Assembly (NCBI RefSeq): GCF_024494385.1 | Contig: NZ_JAEVLT010000008.1 | Coordinates: forward strand, 1 to 64,000 | DNA length: 64,000 nt | DNA from: Bacillus sp. EB600 | GTDB lineage: Bacteria; Bacillota; Bacilli; Bacillales; Cytobacillaceae | Direction: 5' to 3' | In this document: positions 46,521 to 57,943 of the stretch, in pieces | How positions within the stretch are numbered: the first letter of the stretch is position 1 | Layout: each line of letters opens with the position of its first letter | The notes under the pieces: generated by a model | Seen by the model: only the letters and a program-made list of their open reading frames with translations | What the model was told of the DNA's origin: nothing | Databases searched by the model: none | Made by a program: the position numbers and the translations under genes

Positions 46521-47722
46521 TTTCCCATATCCTTCAATAACAGGGTAATTTCAGCGATAATCTTTTCTGCTACTGCTTGTTTTGCCATGAGCGGCAGGCT
46601 TGTGACCGTTCCATCCTTTTTATATAGAGTTACAATATTCGTGTCAGTACCAAAGCCAGCCCCCGCCTCTTTGACATTATTGGCCACGATCATATCAGCA
46701 TTTTTCTCCCGTAATTTCTTGGCGGCATATTCTTCAACATGATCCGTTTCAGCGGCGAACCCGACAAGAACCTGATTGATTTTCCTTGAGCCAAGCTCTT
46801 TTAGGATATCCTTGGTTCGTTCAAGCTCAATAACTGAGTCTCCGGGCTGTTTTTTTATTTTATGGTCATAGGAAGTCTTTGGACGATAATCAGCAACTGC
46901 AGCTGTTTTTATTACTATATCTGCTTCGTCAAAATGATTTACGGCAGCCTCGTACATATCTTGGGCGCTTTCCACTTTGAATATTTCGATACCTGCAGGA
47001 GCTGAAAGTGAAACAGGACCCGAAATCAAGACGACTTCTGCACCAGCATTTTTAGCGGCTACAGCAAGTGCATAGCCCATCTTTCCAGTTGAATGATTGG
47101 AAATAAATCGAACTGGATCTATTTTTTCTCTCGTGGGACCTGCCGTTACAACTACCTTTTTTCCACTTAAGCTTAAGTGATCCTTTTGGAAAAACTGCTC
47201 TACCAACGCGACGATTTTTTCGGGCTCCTCAAGACGTCCTTTTCCAATGTATCCGCACGCCAGAAAGCCTTCACTTGGTTCAATAAATTGGCAGCCATAT
47301 TCGGCTAAAACAGCTAGGTTCTTTTTGACCGCCGGATGGTCATACATATGAACATTCATAGCTGGAGCAATCCATACCGGAGCAAGTGTTGCTAAGAATG
47401 TTGTTGTAATCATATTATCCGCTATACCGCAGGCCATTTTTCCAATCGTATTGGCAGTTGCGGGAGCCACAATGACAAGATCAGCCCAATCGGCAAGATC
47501 AATATGGGCGATGGCATGTGGATTTTTCTCATCAAAGGTATCGATATATACCTCATTCCGGGATAACGCTTGAAAGGATAATGGTGTGACAAATTTGGCG
47601 GCAGATTCACTCATCATCACCTTAACCTGTGCTCCTGCCTGAACAAGCTTACTTGTCAAGGCGACTGCTTTATAAACAGCTATTCCCCCGGTTACACATA
47701 ACAATATTTTTTTATCCTTCAC
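46517..47722 (-). CDS. coaBC: CoaBC, phosphopantothenoylcysteine synthetase/decarboxylase
   Basis: 401 residues; two enzymes of coenzyme A synthesis in one protein. The N-terminal flavin-dependent decarboxylase (1-180) has GGIAVYKAVALTSKLVQ, the PAMN motif in IAPAMNVHMYDHPAV and the active cysteine in LACGYIGKGRLEEP. The C-terminal synthetase has VTAGPTREKIDPVRFISNHS and KTAAVADYRPK. It starts with GTG behind AGGGGGC. In B. subtilis it follows rpoZ; here a 330-base gap with terminator and dispersed repeat separates them. Confidence 0.96.
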   Translation of the reverse strand: MKDKKILLCVTGGIAVYKAVALTSKLVQAGAQVKVMMSESAAKFVTPLSFQALSRNEVYIDTFDEKNPHAIAHIDLADWADLVIVAPATANTIGKMACGIADNMITTTFLATLAPVWIAPAMNVHMYDHPAVKKNLAVLAEYGCQFIEPSEGFLACGYIGKGRLEEPEKIVALVEQFFQKDHLSLSGKKVVVTAGPTREKIDPVRFISNHSTGKMGYALAVAAKNAGAEVVLISGPVSLSAPAGIEIFKVESAQDMYEAAVNHFDEADIVIKTAAVADYRPKTSYDHKIKKQPGDSVIELERTKDILKELGSRKINQVLVGFAAETDHVEEYAAKKLREKNADMIVANNVKEAGAGFGTDTNIVTLYKKDGTVTSLPLMAKQAVAEKIIAEITLLLKDMGK

Positions 47723-47800
47723 AATCGTTGCCCCCTACTCTATTCCATCTCTATCTTTCCATTATGATTGAAAACGAACAAATTTTCATCTTTACAATCT

Positions 47801-47982
47801 AAAAGCGTAAGCGCCCATTTAGCGACGTATGGACTCCTCGAAAAAGCTAACGCTTTTTCTTCGTGCGATGCTTTTGCTGCCGAAGCGTTGGTGCACACCG
47901 ACTGAGAGCGTTAGCGCATTCGTGCTTGACTTATCATAGGGAGGTGGGCGAAGTACACTAGTCGCTGGGCGCTGGAGCTAGT
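47801..47982 (+). repeat. Full-size copy of the dispersed element between rpoZ and coaBC
   Basis: This is most of a 330-base gap. Left end AAAAGCGTAAGCGCCCATTT, then AGCGACGTATGGACT; right part TAGCGCATTCGTGC, TTGACTTATCATAGGGAGG, GGGCGAAGTACACTAGTCGC and TGGGCGCTGGAGCTAG. An insert of about 60 bases (near 47836-47897) is unlike the other copies and has the hairpin GAAAAAGC-TAAC-GCTTTTTC (47840-47859). The element is antisense to both neighbours. Confidence 0.85.
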
Positions 47983-48007
47983 CATCAAAGTTCAAAGAAG
48001 ATACTAC

Positions 48008-48032
48008 AAAGAAAACTCGCCTATTGGCGAGT
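48008..48032 (-). terminator. Intrinsic terminator of rpoZ
   Basis: On the minus strand ACTCGCC-AATA-GGCGAGT is a perfect 7-bp stem followed by TTTCTTTG, about 20 bases after the rpoZ stop. Confidence 0.8.
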
Positions 48033-48052
48033 CTGCGTTGATCCCTAAAAAA

Positions 48053-48271
48053 TTATTCAGCTTCTGAATCTGGTCTTTTAGCAATTCGATAGGTTAGCTC
48101 ACCAGCGTAAATTTCCTCTAACGCTTTTCCTACACATTTATGGGACACATACTTAGGTAATCTTTCATCATGTGCTTGCTGCATGATACGTGCCCGTTTC
48201 GCGGCAACAGAAACAAGCGAATATTTTGAATCAATTCTTTCTAGCAATCGGTCGATAGACGGATATAGCAT
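48053..48271 (-). CDS. rpoZ: RNA polymerase omega subunit
   Basis: 72 residues. Omega wraps the C-terminus of beta-prime and aids assembly of RNA polymerase. The core [24 protein letters not shown] and [13 protein letters not shown] is typical of Bacillus omega. It follows gmk by five bases in the usual gmk-rpoZ pair and ends at a terminator, closing yloC-remA-gmk-rpoZ. Confidence 0.96.
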   Translation of the reverse strand: MLYPSIDRLLERIDSKYSLVSVAAKRARIMQQAHDERLPKYVSHKCVGKALEEIYAGELTYRIAKRPDSEAE

Positions 48272-48276
48272 TTTAT

Positions 48277-48900
<624 letters not shown>

Positions 48901-49164
48901 CTACCCTTCATCAATATTTTCATCACGGCCCGTTAGCCTATTTGCTACTGTTTCTGGTTGTACTGCTGAGAGAATAACATGGTCGCTGTCCATAATGATC
49001 ACAGCACGTGTCCTTCTCCCATATGTAGCATCAATCAATGATCCCTGATCGCGGGCATCCTGGATGATTCTCTTTATCGGAGCGGATTCAGGGCTGACAA
49101 TGGAAATAATCCGATTAGCAGAAACGATATTTCCATATCCAATATTTATCAATTTAATCGACAT
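48901..49164 (-). CDS. remA: RemA, biofilm matrix activator (YlzA/DUF370)
   Basis: 87 residues from [20 protein letters not shown]. RemA forms large ring oligomers that bind DNA and activate biofilm matrix and osmoprotectant genes in B. subtilis. [40 protein letters not shown] and [13 protein letters not shown] match the family almost without change. The frame is open to 49221; the GGGGAAAC SD and family start set 49164. It lies between yloC and gmk, as in Bacillus. Confidence 0.95.
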   Translation of the reverse strand: MSIKLINIGYGNIVSANRIISIVSPESAPIKRIIQDARDQGSLIDATYGRRTRAVIIMDSDHVILSAVQPETVANRLTGRDENIDEG

Positions 49165-49223
49165 GATGTTTCCCCATTCATCAATAATATATTTTTGCCG
49201 TGTCAAACAGGTTCTAATCAATC

Positions 49224-50099
49224 CTACTCTATATTTTGAATCTGTTCTTTCAATTTCTCAAGTAAACTTTTCATATTCACTACTTTTTTTGCAATATTCG
49301 AGTCATTTGCCTTAGAACCGATTGTATTAGCCTCCCGATTCATCTCCTGGACAAGGAAATCAAGCTTGCGGCCAATTGGTTCACTATCTTCAATCGTCTG
49401 GAAAAATTGCTGAATATGACTCATCAGCCGAGTTAGTTCTTCATTGATATCTGCCTTATCAGCGAAGACGGCCACCTCTGTCAAAATTCTTGATTCATCA
49501 AACTGCCCGTTCAAAAACTCTTGCATTCTTTTTGTCAATCGTTCTTGATAGGCTTTTATCACTAAGGGAGCATCGCCCTGAAGTTCATGAACAACCCTTT
49601 CGATTTGATGCAGATTAGTAGTTATATCCTTCTTTAATTCTTCTCCCTCGGCAACACGCATTTTTTTCAGCAACAATCCTGCGTCTTCAATTGCTGTCAA
49701 AACTAAATTTTCAAGTTCCTCGTTGCCGACTTCACTCTCTTCTATATGTACAAACTCTTCACGTTTTAGTAAGTCTTCTAAGGTGATTACTCCGTCAATT
49801 TTGTACTTTTTTTTCGCTTCAGAAATGAACTGATGATATTCCTCAATAAGCTTCCAGTCAACGTGCACCTTACGAGAAACAGTCCCTTCACCTTCCAGGG
49901 TTACATATACTTCCACTCGTCCACGACGTATATGTTGATTTAATTTTTTTTTGATTTTTTCTTCTATTTTTAAGAGCTGACGGGGCATTCGGATATTAAA
50001 CTCACAAAAGCGATGATTGACCGATTTCATTTCAACAGTTATTGAAAATGCTCCTGATTCTGCTCTGCTCCTTCCAAAGCCTGTCATACTGATAACCAT
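49224..50099 (-). CDS. yloC: YloC, YicC-family endoribonuclease
   Basis: 291 residues from [20 protein letters not shown]. YicC/YloC proteins are endoribonucleases linked to RNA decay. N-terminal [17 protein letters not shown] and [17 protein letters not shown], and the C-terminal metal-site helix [16 protein letters not shown] and [21 protein letters not shown] are the family blocks. Upstream codons as far as 50129 are open, but family starts and length favour 50099 even though its SD (AGAAG) is weak. First gene of yloC-remA-gmk-rpoZ. Confidence 0.93.
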   Translation of the reverse strand: MVISMTGFGRSRAESGAFSITVEMKSVNHRFCEFNIRMPRQLLKIEEKIKKKLNQHIRRGRVEVYVTLEGEGTVSRKVHVDWKLIEEYHQFISEAKKKYKIDGVITLEDLLKREEFVHIEESEVGNEELENLVLTAIEDAGLLLKKMRVAEGEELKKDITTNLHQIERVVHELQGDAPLVIKAYQERLTKRMQEFLNGQFDESRILTEVAVFADKADINEELTRLMSHIQQFFQTIEDSEPIGRKLDFLVQEMNREANTIGSKANDSNIAKKVVNMKSLLEKLKEQIQNIE

Positions 50100-50133
50100 C
50101 TTCTGCACATCCAATCTATATGAAGACAAAAGT

Positions 50134-50166
50134 AAAAAAGGTAATAGAACAATTCTACTACCTTTT
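50134..50166 (-). terminator. Hairpin-T-run between yloB and yloC
   Basis: AAAAGGTAGTAGAA and TTCTATTACCTTTT on the minus strand form a 14-bp stem with one G-U pair around TTG, then two more T follow. It fits a terminator for yloB, but it also lies within the likely 5' end of the yloC transcript. Confidence 0.8.
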
Positions 50167-50173
50167 GGATTAT

Positions 50174-50202
50174 ATCATAGTTTATTTTGTTTTTCTTGCC
50201 AA
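50174..50202 (-). promoter_or_regulatory. Candidate sigma-A promoter for yloC-remA-gmk-rpoZ
   Basis: The minus strand has -35 TTGGCA (50197-50202), a 17-base spacer and -10 TATGAT (50174-50179), with TATAAT three bases further on. It lies in the last codons of yloB and would start RNA right at the hairpin 50134-50166. Confidence 0.5.
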
Positions 50203-52860
50203 AAATGAACCGGCTAGTAAAAAAGTTGGAATGGAGGATAAACCTACAATTAATAGCCAATCCTTTCCGATAATAGGTAAGGTGTGGAAAATCGGCTGGA
50301 GCGGTGGATAATAAATCACGACAAGGACCAATGCAAGGGATGAAATAACCGACCAGACCAAAAACATATTTCCAAATGGATTTCTTGATAAAACTGATCT
50401 TTCACTACGGCAATCAAACACGTGAATTAATTGGGCCATAACGAGTGTTGCAAACGCAACGGTCTGAGCATAGGGAAGGCGGGCTGGGTCATTTTTGTAG
50501 ACAATAATAAACGAGAGCAGCGTCACAAGACCAATTAGAAACCCTCGTGATACCACTTTCCAGCCAAGGCCTCTTGCAAACACTCCTTCCTTCGGGCTTC
50601 GCGGTTTTCGTTGCATAACATTTTCTTCTGGAAGATCAATTCCAAGCGCCATTGCTGGAAGTCCATCTGTTACTAAATTAACCCATAGTATTTGGATTGG
50701 CACGAGTGGTAACGGCAAACCGATGATCATTGCAAACAACATCACTAATATTTCGCCAACATTGGATGCAAGCAAATAACGAATAAATTTTCGGATATTT
50801 TCATAAATATTTCTTCCCTCTTTAATAGCTGCTTTTATGGTGGCAAAATTATCATCTAGTAAAACTAGGGCAGAAGCTTCCTTGGCAACATCTGTACCGG
50901 TAATTCCCATCGCCACCCCGATATCGGCGGCTTTAATGGCCGGTGCATCGTTAACCCCGTCACCTGTCATCGCAACAACGTGACCGCGGTTTTGTAAGGC
51001 TTTGACAATTTTAAGTTTATGTTCCGGGGACACCCTTGCAAACACGGAAACATAATCTACTTCTTCTTCAAGCTGTTCTACTGACATTTTGTCTAATGCC
51101 TTTCCATCTAAGACCTTACTTTTATTTGTAAAAATCCCCAACTGGGAGGCAATTGCTTTCGCCGTTATCACATGGTCACCGGTTATCATTACTGTTTTAA
51201 TGCCTGCTGCTTTGCATTCCTTAACGGCTTGTTTTACTTCAGGTCTTGGCGGGTCAATCATTCCTTGAACTCCGATAAAGGTTAAATTTTTTTCAGCTTC
51301 GTTCTCGTTTAAAATTAACGTATTTGCTGGAATTGATTTAAATGCTATCGCAATCGTTCTTAATGCTTTAGAAGCTAGACTGTTAATGGCCTCCTGTACG
51401 TTCCTTTGAAGTTCAATTCCAAAATGCTGTAATCTACCATCCCAAAGGATAGACTCACTAACACCTAGCAAAACATCCGGTGCTCCTTTTGTCACAATAA
51501 AATCGCGGCCTTGTTTATCTCTAACGTGTATACTCATCATTTTCCTTGCCGAATCAAATGGAAATTCATTTATAATTGTAAACTCACCCAAAAGGTTCTC
51601 ACGATTAAAGCCTGCTTTCATGGCACTAACGAGCAAGGCACCTTCAGTAGGATCCCCATCAAGTGATATCTCGTCCTCTTTCCTAATAATAGTAGAATGA
51701 TTGCAGAGCATTCCAAACAGAAGCATTTGCTTTAATGCATTCTCTTCTTTAATGTGAATCGGTACTTCGTTCAAATAAAATTGACCAGTTGGTTCATAGC
51801 CAACACCGTCAACCGTCCATGTTCTCCCACCGCTCCAAAGATGGGTGACTGTCATTTTGTTTTGTGTCAATGTTCCTGTCTTATCTGAACAGATTACCGA
51901 AGCACAGCCTAGTGTTTCAACGGCTGGAAGTTTCCTGACGATTGCATTTTTCTTAATCATTTTTTGAACGCCTAGCGACAAGGCAACGGTCACTATCGCT
52001 GGCAGTCCCTCTGGTATTGCAGCAACGGCTAGAGATACCCCGGCTAAAAACATTGTATATAAATCATTTCCTTGGATGACACCAATCACAACTACCAGCA
52101 CTGTTAAAAATAATGCGGCAACAATTAAGATTTTTCCTAGTTGTTCCAGCCGATGCTGCAAAGGGGTTGAAGTGGTATCAGCATTCTGTAATAAATTAGC
52201 AATTTGTCCCATTGCTGTTTTCATCCCTGTCGCTATGACCACTCCGGTACCGCTTCCTCTCGTCACCATCGTCCCCATGAAGGCGATATTTTCCATATCA
52301 CCAATTCCGGGATTATCAGCATGGAGAGGTTCATTGTGCTTAGCAACAGGTACTGATTCCCCCGTTAAGGCGGATTCTTCAATTTCCAGACTTTTTGATT
52401 CAATAATTCTAACGTCAGCGCCGATTCGGTCGCCGCTTGAAAACCGTAATATGTCACCAACGGTAATTTCTTTTGAAGGAACTCTAATCCATTTCCCTTC
52501 TCTTAAAACATTTACTTGAGGGGCGGATAATTCTTTCAGTGCCTGGAGAGATCTTTCCGCTTTTCTTTCCTGAAAAAAACCAAGGAAACCATTTGTAATT
52601 ACGATTGCAATAATCGCAATCGCATCAATGTATTCGCCAAGCAAACCTGATATTAATGTCGCTGCAAGCAGAACAAGAACCATAAAATCTTTAAATTGAC
52701 TAAAAAATAAGAGCAAAGCAGATTGCTTTTCCCCTTCTTCCAGTTCATTATAGCCTTGCTGGCTGATCCGTTTTCTTGCCTGTTCCATCGATAATCCGGA
52801 CGAAAAGTCAACATCCAATGCTTTTTCCACTTCGTAAATATCCTGTTCATGGAATTTCAT
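50182..52860 (-). CDS. yloB: YloB, P-type calcium-transporting ATPase
   Basis: 892 residues from MKFHEQDIYEVEKALDV (a GTG four codons upstream is possible; neither has ideal SD spacing). It is a P2A pump resembling SERCA, shown to carry Ca2+ in spores of B. subtilis. N-terminal cation ATPase domain, EIEESALTGESVPVAKH, the M4 motif AAIPEGLPAIVTVAL, the phosphorylated Asp in CSDKTGTLTQNKMTV, the KGAPD nucleotide site, MTGDGVNDAPAIKAADIG, and six C-terminal membrane helices (e.g. ILVMLFAMIIGLPLPLVPIQ). The gene diverges from rqcH. Confidence 0.95.
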   Translation of the reverse strand: MKFHEQDIYEVEKALDVDFSSGLSMEQARKRISQQGYNELEEGEKQSALLLFFSQFKDFMVLVLLAATLISGLLGEYIDAIAIIAIVITNGFLGFFQERKAERSLQALKELSAPQVNVLREGKWIRVPSKEITVGDILRFSSGDRIGADVRIIESKSLEIEESALTGESVPVAKHNEPLHADNPGIGDMENIAFMGTMVTRGSGTGVVIATGMKTAMGQIANLLQNADTTSTPLQHRLEQLGKILIVAALFLTVLVVVIGVIQGNDLYTMFLAGVSLAVAAIPEGLPAIVTVALSLGVQKMIKKNAIVRKLPAVETLGCASVICSDKTGTLTQNKMTVTHLWSGGRTWTVDGVGYEPTGQFYLNEVPIHIKEENALKQMLLFGMLCNHSTIIRKEDEISLDGDPTEGALLVSAMKAGFNRENLLGEFTIINEFPFDSARKMMSIHVRDKQGRDFIVTKGAPDVLLGVSESILWDGRLQHFGIELQRNVQEAINSLASKALRTIAIAFKSIPANTLILNENEAEKNLTFIGVQGMIDPPRPEVKQAVKECKAAGIKTVMITGDHVITAKAIASQLGIFTNKSKVLDGKALDKMSVEQLEEEVDYVSVFARVSPEHKLKIVKALQNRGHVVAMTGDGVNDAPAIKAADIGVAMGITGTDVAKEASALVLLDDNFATIKAAIKEGRNIYENIRKFIRYLLASNVGEILVMLFAMIIGLPLPLVPIQILWVNLVTDGLPAMALGIDLPEENVMQRKPRSPKEGVFARGLGWKVVSRGFLIGLVTLLSFIIVYKNDPARLPYAQTVAFATLVMAQLIHVFDCRSERSVLSRNPFGNMFLVWSVISSLALVLVVIYYPPLQPIFHTLPIIGKDWLLIVGLSSIPTFLLAGSFLARKTK

Positions 52861-52997
52861 TTCCTTAACCACATCCCCTTAAAAAAATCATCCAGAGTGT
52901 ATCTCTCAAGAAAGCTTATTCAGCCTCGTCCCAAAAAATGCTATTATTGTATAAGTAGTTGAAGTGTTCAATAGAACTTAGAAGAGGATGTTTTTCA

Positions 52998-54713
52998 ATG
53001 TCATTTGATGGGTTATTTACAAAGTCAATGGTTACTGAGCTTGAAAGCTTGTTAAAGGGGGGAAGGATTACTAAAGTCCATCAGCCCTATAAAAATGAAG
53101 TCATTTTAACGATTCGTTCTGGTGGAGTAAATCATAAGCTGCTTTTATCAGCACACCCAAGCTACGCAAGGGTGCAGTTGACAAATGAAGCCTATGAAAA
53201 TCCAAGTGAGCCGCCGATGTTTTGCATGCTGTTACGAAAGCATCTGGAAGGCTATATTTTAGAAGATATCTATCAGGTTGAGGCCGACCGTATTATCATC
53301 TTAGAAGTTCGCGGACGCAATGAAATTGGCGACATCAGCCAAAAGCAGCTGATTGTTGAAATAATGGGAAGGCACAGCAATATTATTTTAGTTGATAAAA
53401 ATCGGCAGCTTATTTTAGATAGTGTTAAGCATGTTTCTTTTGCTGTTAACACCGTTAGAGCAATTTTACCAGGTCAGCCTTATGTGGCCCCGCCTGAACA
53501 GCATAAACAAAACCCGTTTTCGGCGACCGAGGAGGATGTTTTAAAGGGATTGGACTTTAATAGTGGCAGGCTTGATAAGCAGCTGGTCGATCACTTTGCA
53601 GGGGTATCACCGCTATTCGCAAAAGAAGCAGTTTTTAAAAGCGGCCTTGCCAATCGAACAACCGTACCAAAAACATTCACCAGCTTAATCGATAAAATTA
53701 ACCACCAAGCTATTTCGCCTTCCATTACCGAAACGGAGAATAAAGAAGCGTTTTATTTATTCCCGCTTGAACATTTAAGGGGCGAATCGAAAACGTTTAG
53801 CAGCTTAAGTGAAATGCTTGACCGCTATTATTTTGGCAAGGCGGAGCGCGACCGGGTAAAACAGTTTTCTCATGATTTAGCACGGTTCATTGTCAATGAA
53901 AAAGAAAAAAATGAAAAGAAAATTATTAAACTGGAAGATACATTAAAGGAAGCAGAGCAGGCTGATCAGCTTCAACGCTATGGGGAACTGTTAACAGCTA
54001 ATCTATATGCAGCTAAAAAAGGAATGAAAGAAATCGAAGTCATTAATTATTATGATGAAAATGGCGCAACGGTCGTGATTCCACTGGACCCGCGTAAGTC
54101 TCCGTCTGAAAATGCGCAAAAATATTTTTCAAAATATCAAAAAGCCAAACATGCTCTTACGGTTGTGATTGAGCAAATTGACAAAGCCCGTGCTGAAGCA
54201 GATTACTTTGATACCTTGCTGCAACAGGTTCAGAGCGCTTCACCAAAGGATATCGCCGAAATTCGCGAAGAGCTAGTTGAAGGAGGATATATTCATGAAC
54301 GACAAAAACGAAACGCGAAAAAAGCGCACAATGCAAAACCAGTGCTTGATCATTATCTAGCAGGCGATGGTACTGAAATCATTGTCGGCAAAAACAATAA
54401 ACAAAATGATTATTTAACCAATAAGCTGGCGGCTCGAGACGAAATTTGGCTGCATACTAAGGATATACCTGGATCGCACGTCGTTATCCGCAGTAAAGAA
54501 CCTGCAGACCAGACGATTCGCGAGGCTGCGATTCTTGCTGCCTATTTCAGCAAAGCACGCGATTCGAGCTCTGTTCCCGTTGATTATACAAAGGTACGTT
54601 ATGTGAAAAAACCTAATGGTGCCAAGCCAGGGTTTGTCATCTATGAAAACCAGCAAACGATTTATGTGACGCCTGATGAAGAAACCGTGCTCAAGCTAAA
54701 AAAGAGTTTATGA
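52998..54713 (+). CDS. rqcH: RqcH (YloA/FbpA), ribosome quality-control NFACT protein
   Basis: 571 residues from [17 protein letters not shown]. RqcH binds split 50S subunits that hold a stalled peptide and brings Ala-tRNA to add C-terminal alanine tails that mark the peptide for degradation. NFACT-N domain ([52 protein letters not shown]), a central HhH region and coiled-coil arms (about 290-430), and the C-terminal NFACT-R domain ([20 protein letters not shown]). FbpA-type adhesion names for the family are historical. Start chosen at AGAGGATG SD. Second plus-strand gene, with its own terminator. Confidence 0.95.
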   Translation: MSFDGLFTKSMVTELESLLKGGRITKVHQPYKNEVILTIRSGGVNHKLLLSAHPSYARVQLTNEAYENPSEPPMFCMLLRKHLEGYILEDIYQVEADRIIILEVRGRNEIGDISQKQLIVEIMGRHSNIILVDKNRQLILDSVKHVSFAVNTVRAILPGQPYVAPPEQHKQNPFSATEEDVLKGLDFNSGRLDKQLVDHFAGVSPLFAKEAVFKSGLANRTTVPKTFTSLIDKINHQAISPSITETENKEAFYLFPLEHLRGESKTFSSLSEMLDRYYFGKAERDRVKQFSHDLARFIVNEKEKNEKKIIKLEDTLKEAEQADQLQRYGELLTANLYAAKKGMKEIEVINYYDENGATVVIPLDPRKSPSENAQKYFSKYQKAKHALTVVIEQIDKARAEADYFDTLLQQVQSASPKDIAEIREELVEGGYIHERQKRNAKKAHNAKPVLDHYLAGDGTEIIVGKNNKQNDYLTNKLAARDEIWLHTKDIPGSHVVIRSKEPADQTIREAAILAAYFSKARDSSSVPVDYTKVRYVKKPNGAKPGFVIYENQQTIYVTPDEETVLKLKKSL

Positions 54714-54716
54714 AAT

Positions 54717-54760
54717 AAAAAAGCTTGGATCAGATATGGAGTGATCCAAGCCTTTTTAAA
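54717..54760 (+). terminator. Intrinsic terminator of rqcH
   Basis: GCTTGGATCA (54723-54732) and TGATCCAAGC (54742-54751) form a perfect 10-bp stem, followed by CTTTTTAAATTTT, nine bases after the stop. An A-run on the left allows some function in the other direction. Confidence 0.9.
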
Positions 54761-54850
54761 TTTTACCTCAGCAAAAAAACGATTCGATCCACTCTGGTTT
54801 GTTTTTCCCCTGAAGTGGAATGAATAGACTCCTTTTGTCTATGACGAAGG

Positions 54851-54881
54851 CAAAAACTCTTTCTATAACTTTAGAAAGAGT
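54851..54881 (-). terminator. Terminator of the pyr operon
   Basis: ACTCTTTCTA and TAGAAAGAGT form a perfect 10-bp stem around six bases, followed on the minus strand by TTTTTGCC. It lies 14 bases beyond the pyrE stop. Confidence 0.9.
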
Positions 54882-54895
54882 CTTCCCCCAATTTA

Positions 54896-55543
54896 TTATG
54901 CCTTTTGGACTTCCCCGTGAGCTTTGCTCCATTCAGACGGATCTTTGCTCCAAGCGAGCAGACTTTCCTGATCATCCCTGCTAATATAGCCCTTATTAAT
55001 TGCTGCTTCGACAAGCGTTGCAAAATTAGTAAGTGATTCAGTTTTGATTCCGGCCTGCTGAAGCAAGTCTTTTCCTTTCTCGAGTCCGTATGTAAAAATC
55101 GATACTGCACCAAGTACCTCGCATCCAGCTTCCCGTAAAGCTTGCACGGCAGTAATTACGCTGCCCCCAGTCGAGATTAAATCTTCAACAACGACTACTC
55201 CTTGGCCTTTTTCCGCTTTCCCCTCAATCTGGTTGCCTTTGCCGTGTTCTTTTGCCTTTGAACGTACATAACACATCGGTAAATCCATTAATTCACTTAC
55301 CCATGCAGCATGAGGTATTCCCGCTGTGGCTGTTCCGGCAATTACTTCTGCTTCAGGAAAATGCTCAAGAATGAGCTTTTTCAAACCCGCAGCAATTTCT
55401 CTTCGCACAGCAGGATAGGATAACGTGAGGCGATTATCACAATAAATCGGGGAACGCATTCCTGATGTCCATGTGAAAGGATCATTTGGTTTTAAAGCAA
55501 CCGCATTAATTTCTAAAAGTTTTTCTGCAATTAAATGTTTCAT
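54896..55543 (-). CDS. pyrE: Orotate phosphoribosyltransferase
   Basis: 215 residues. It joins orotate to PRPP to give OMP. PRPP-binding site [20 protein letters not shown] (about 118-137) and the N-terminal [16 protein letters not shown] are diagnostic. It is the last gene of the pyr operon and overlaps pyrF by four bases. Confidence 0.98.
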   Translation of the reverse strand: MKHLIAEKLLEINAVALKPNDPFTWTSGMRSPIYCDNRLTLSYPAVRREIAAGLKKLILEHFPEAEVIAGTATAGIPHAAWVSELMDLPMCYVRSKAKEHGKGNQIEGKAEKGQGVVVVEDLISTGGSVITAVQALREAGCEVLGAVSIFTYGLEKGKDLLQQAGIKTESLTNFATLVEAAINKGYISRDDQESLLAWSKDPSEWSKAHGEVQKA

Positions 55544-56255
55544 TGTTTATCCCCTTTCCATGCTTCGATCCATTGTTGATAAGCTTTTAACGGGTCCGCT
55601 GCTCTCGTGATGGAACGTCCGACAACAATTGCTGTTACCCCTGCATTCCTGGCAAATTCCGGTGTAGCCACCCGTTTTTGATCTTGAACCTGATCTGTTT
55701 CCATCCGAATTCCAGGGGTTACCGTATAGAAGGATCCTCCCAACCGTTTACGAATAGATACTGCCTCAAGTGCTGAACAAACAACTCCATCCAATCCAGA
55801 ACTCATGGCAAGGGATGCATAATGAAGAACGGATTCTTTTAGAGCAACAGGAATCAGCTGCTCGTTGTTCATTTGTTCCTCAGAAGTGCTGGTTAGCTGC
55901 GTAACCGCTATGCACGCCGGACGCTTTCGACCTGCGCTTGTTCCAGCCTCAAGTCCCTCAATTGCGGCCTCCATCATTTCTGAACCGCCTGCAGCGTGAA
56001 CGTTGACAAGATCGCATTCTAAGCCTGCTAATCCTCTCATTGCACTTTTCACGGTATTGGGAATATCATGAAGCTTTAAATCTAAAAAGATACGATGATT
56101 CGCTTCTTTTAATGAATTGACAATCGAGGGCCCTTCCTGATAAAACAATTCCATGCCTACTTTCAAGAACAGCTGTTGATTTCCAAACGGCTTTAAAAAG
56201 TCAGCAACTTCACGTCCATTTGCAAAATCAAGCGCAATAATCAACTCTTTATCCA

Positions 56256-56256
<1 letters not shown>
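55540..56256 (-). CDS. pyrF: Orotidine 5'-phosphate decarboxylase
   Basis: 238 residues from [17 protein letters not shown]. It makes UMP from OMP. The catalytic Lys/Asp array lies in [18 protein letters not shown] (about 58-75); VTPGIRM and [14 protein letters not shown] bind phosphate. The AAGGAG SD fixes the ATG, which shares one base with the pyrD stop (TAATG). Confidence 0.97.
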
Positions 56257-57939
<1,683 letters not shown>

Positions 57940-57943
<4 letters not shown>

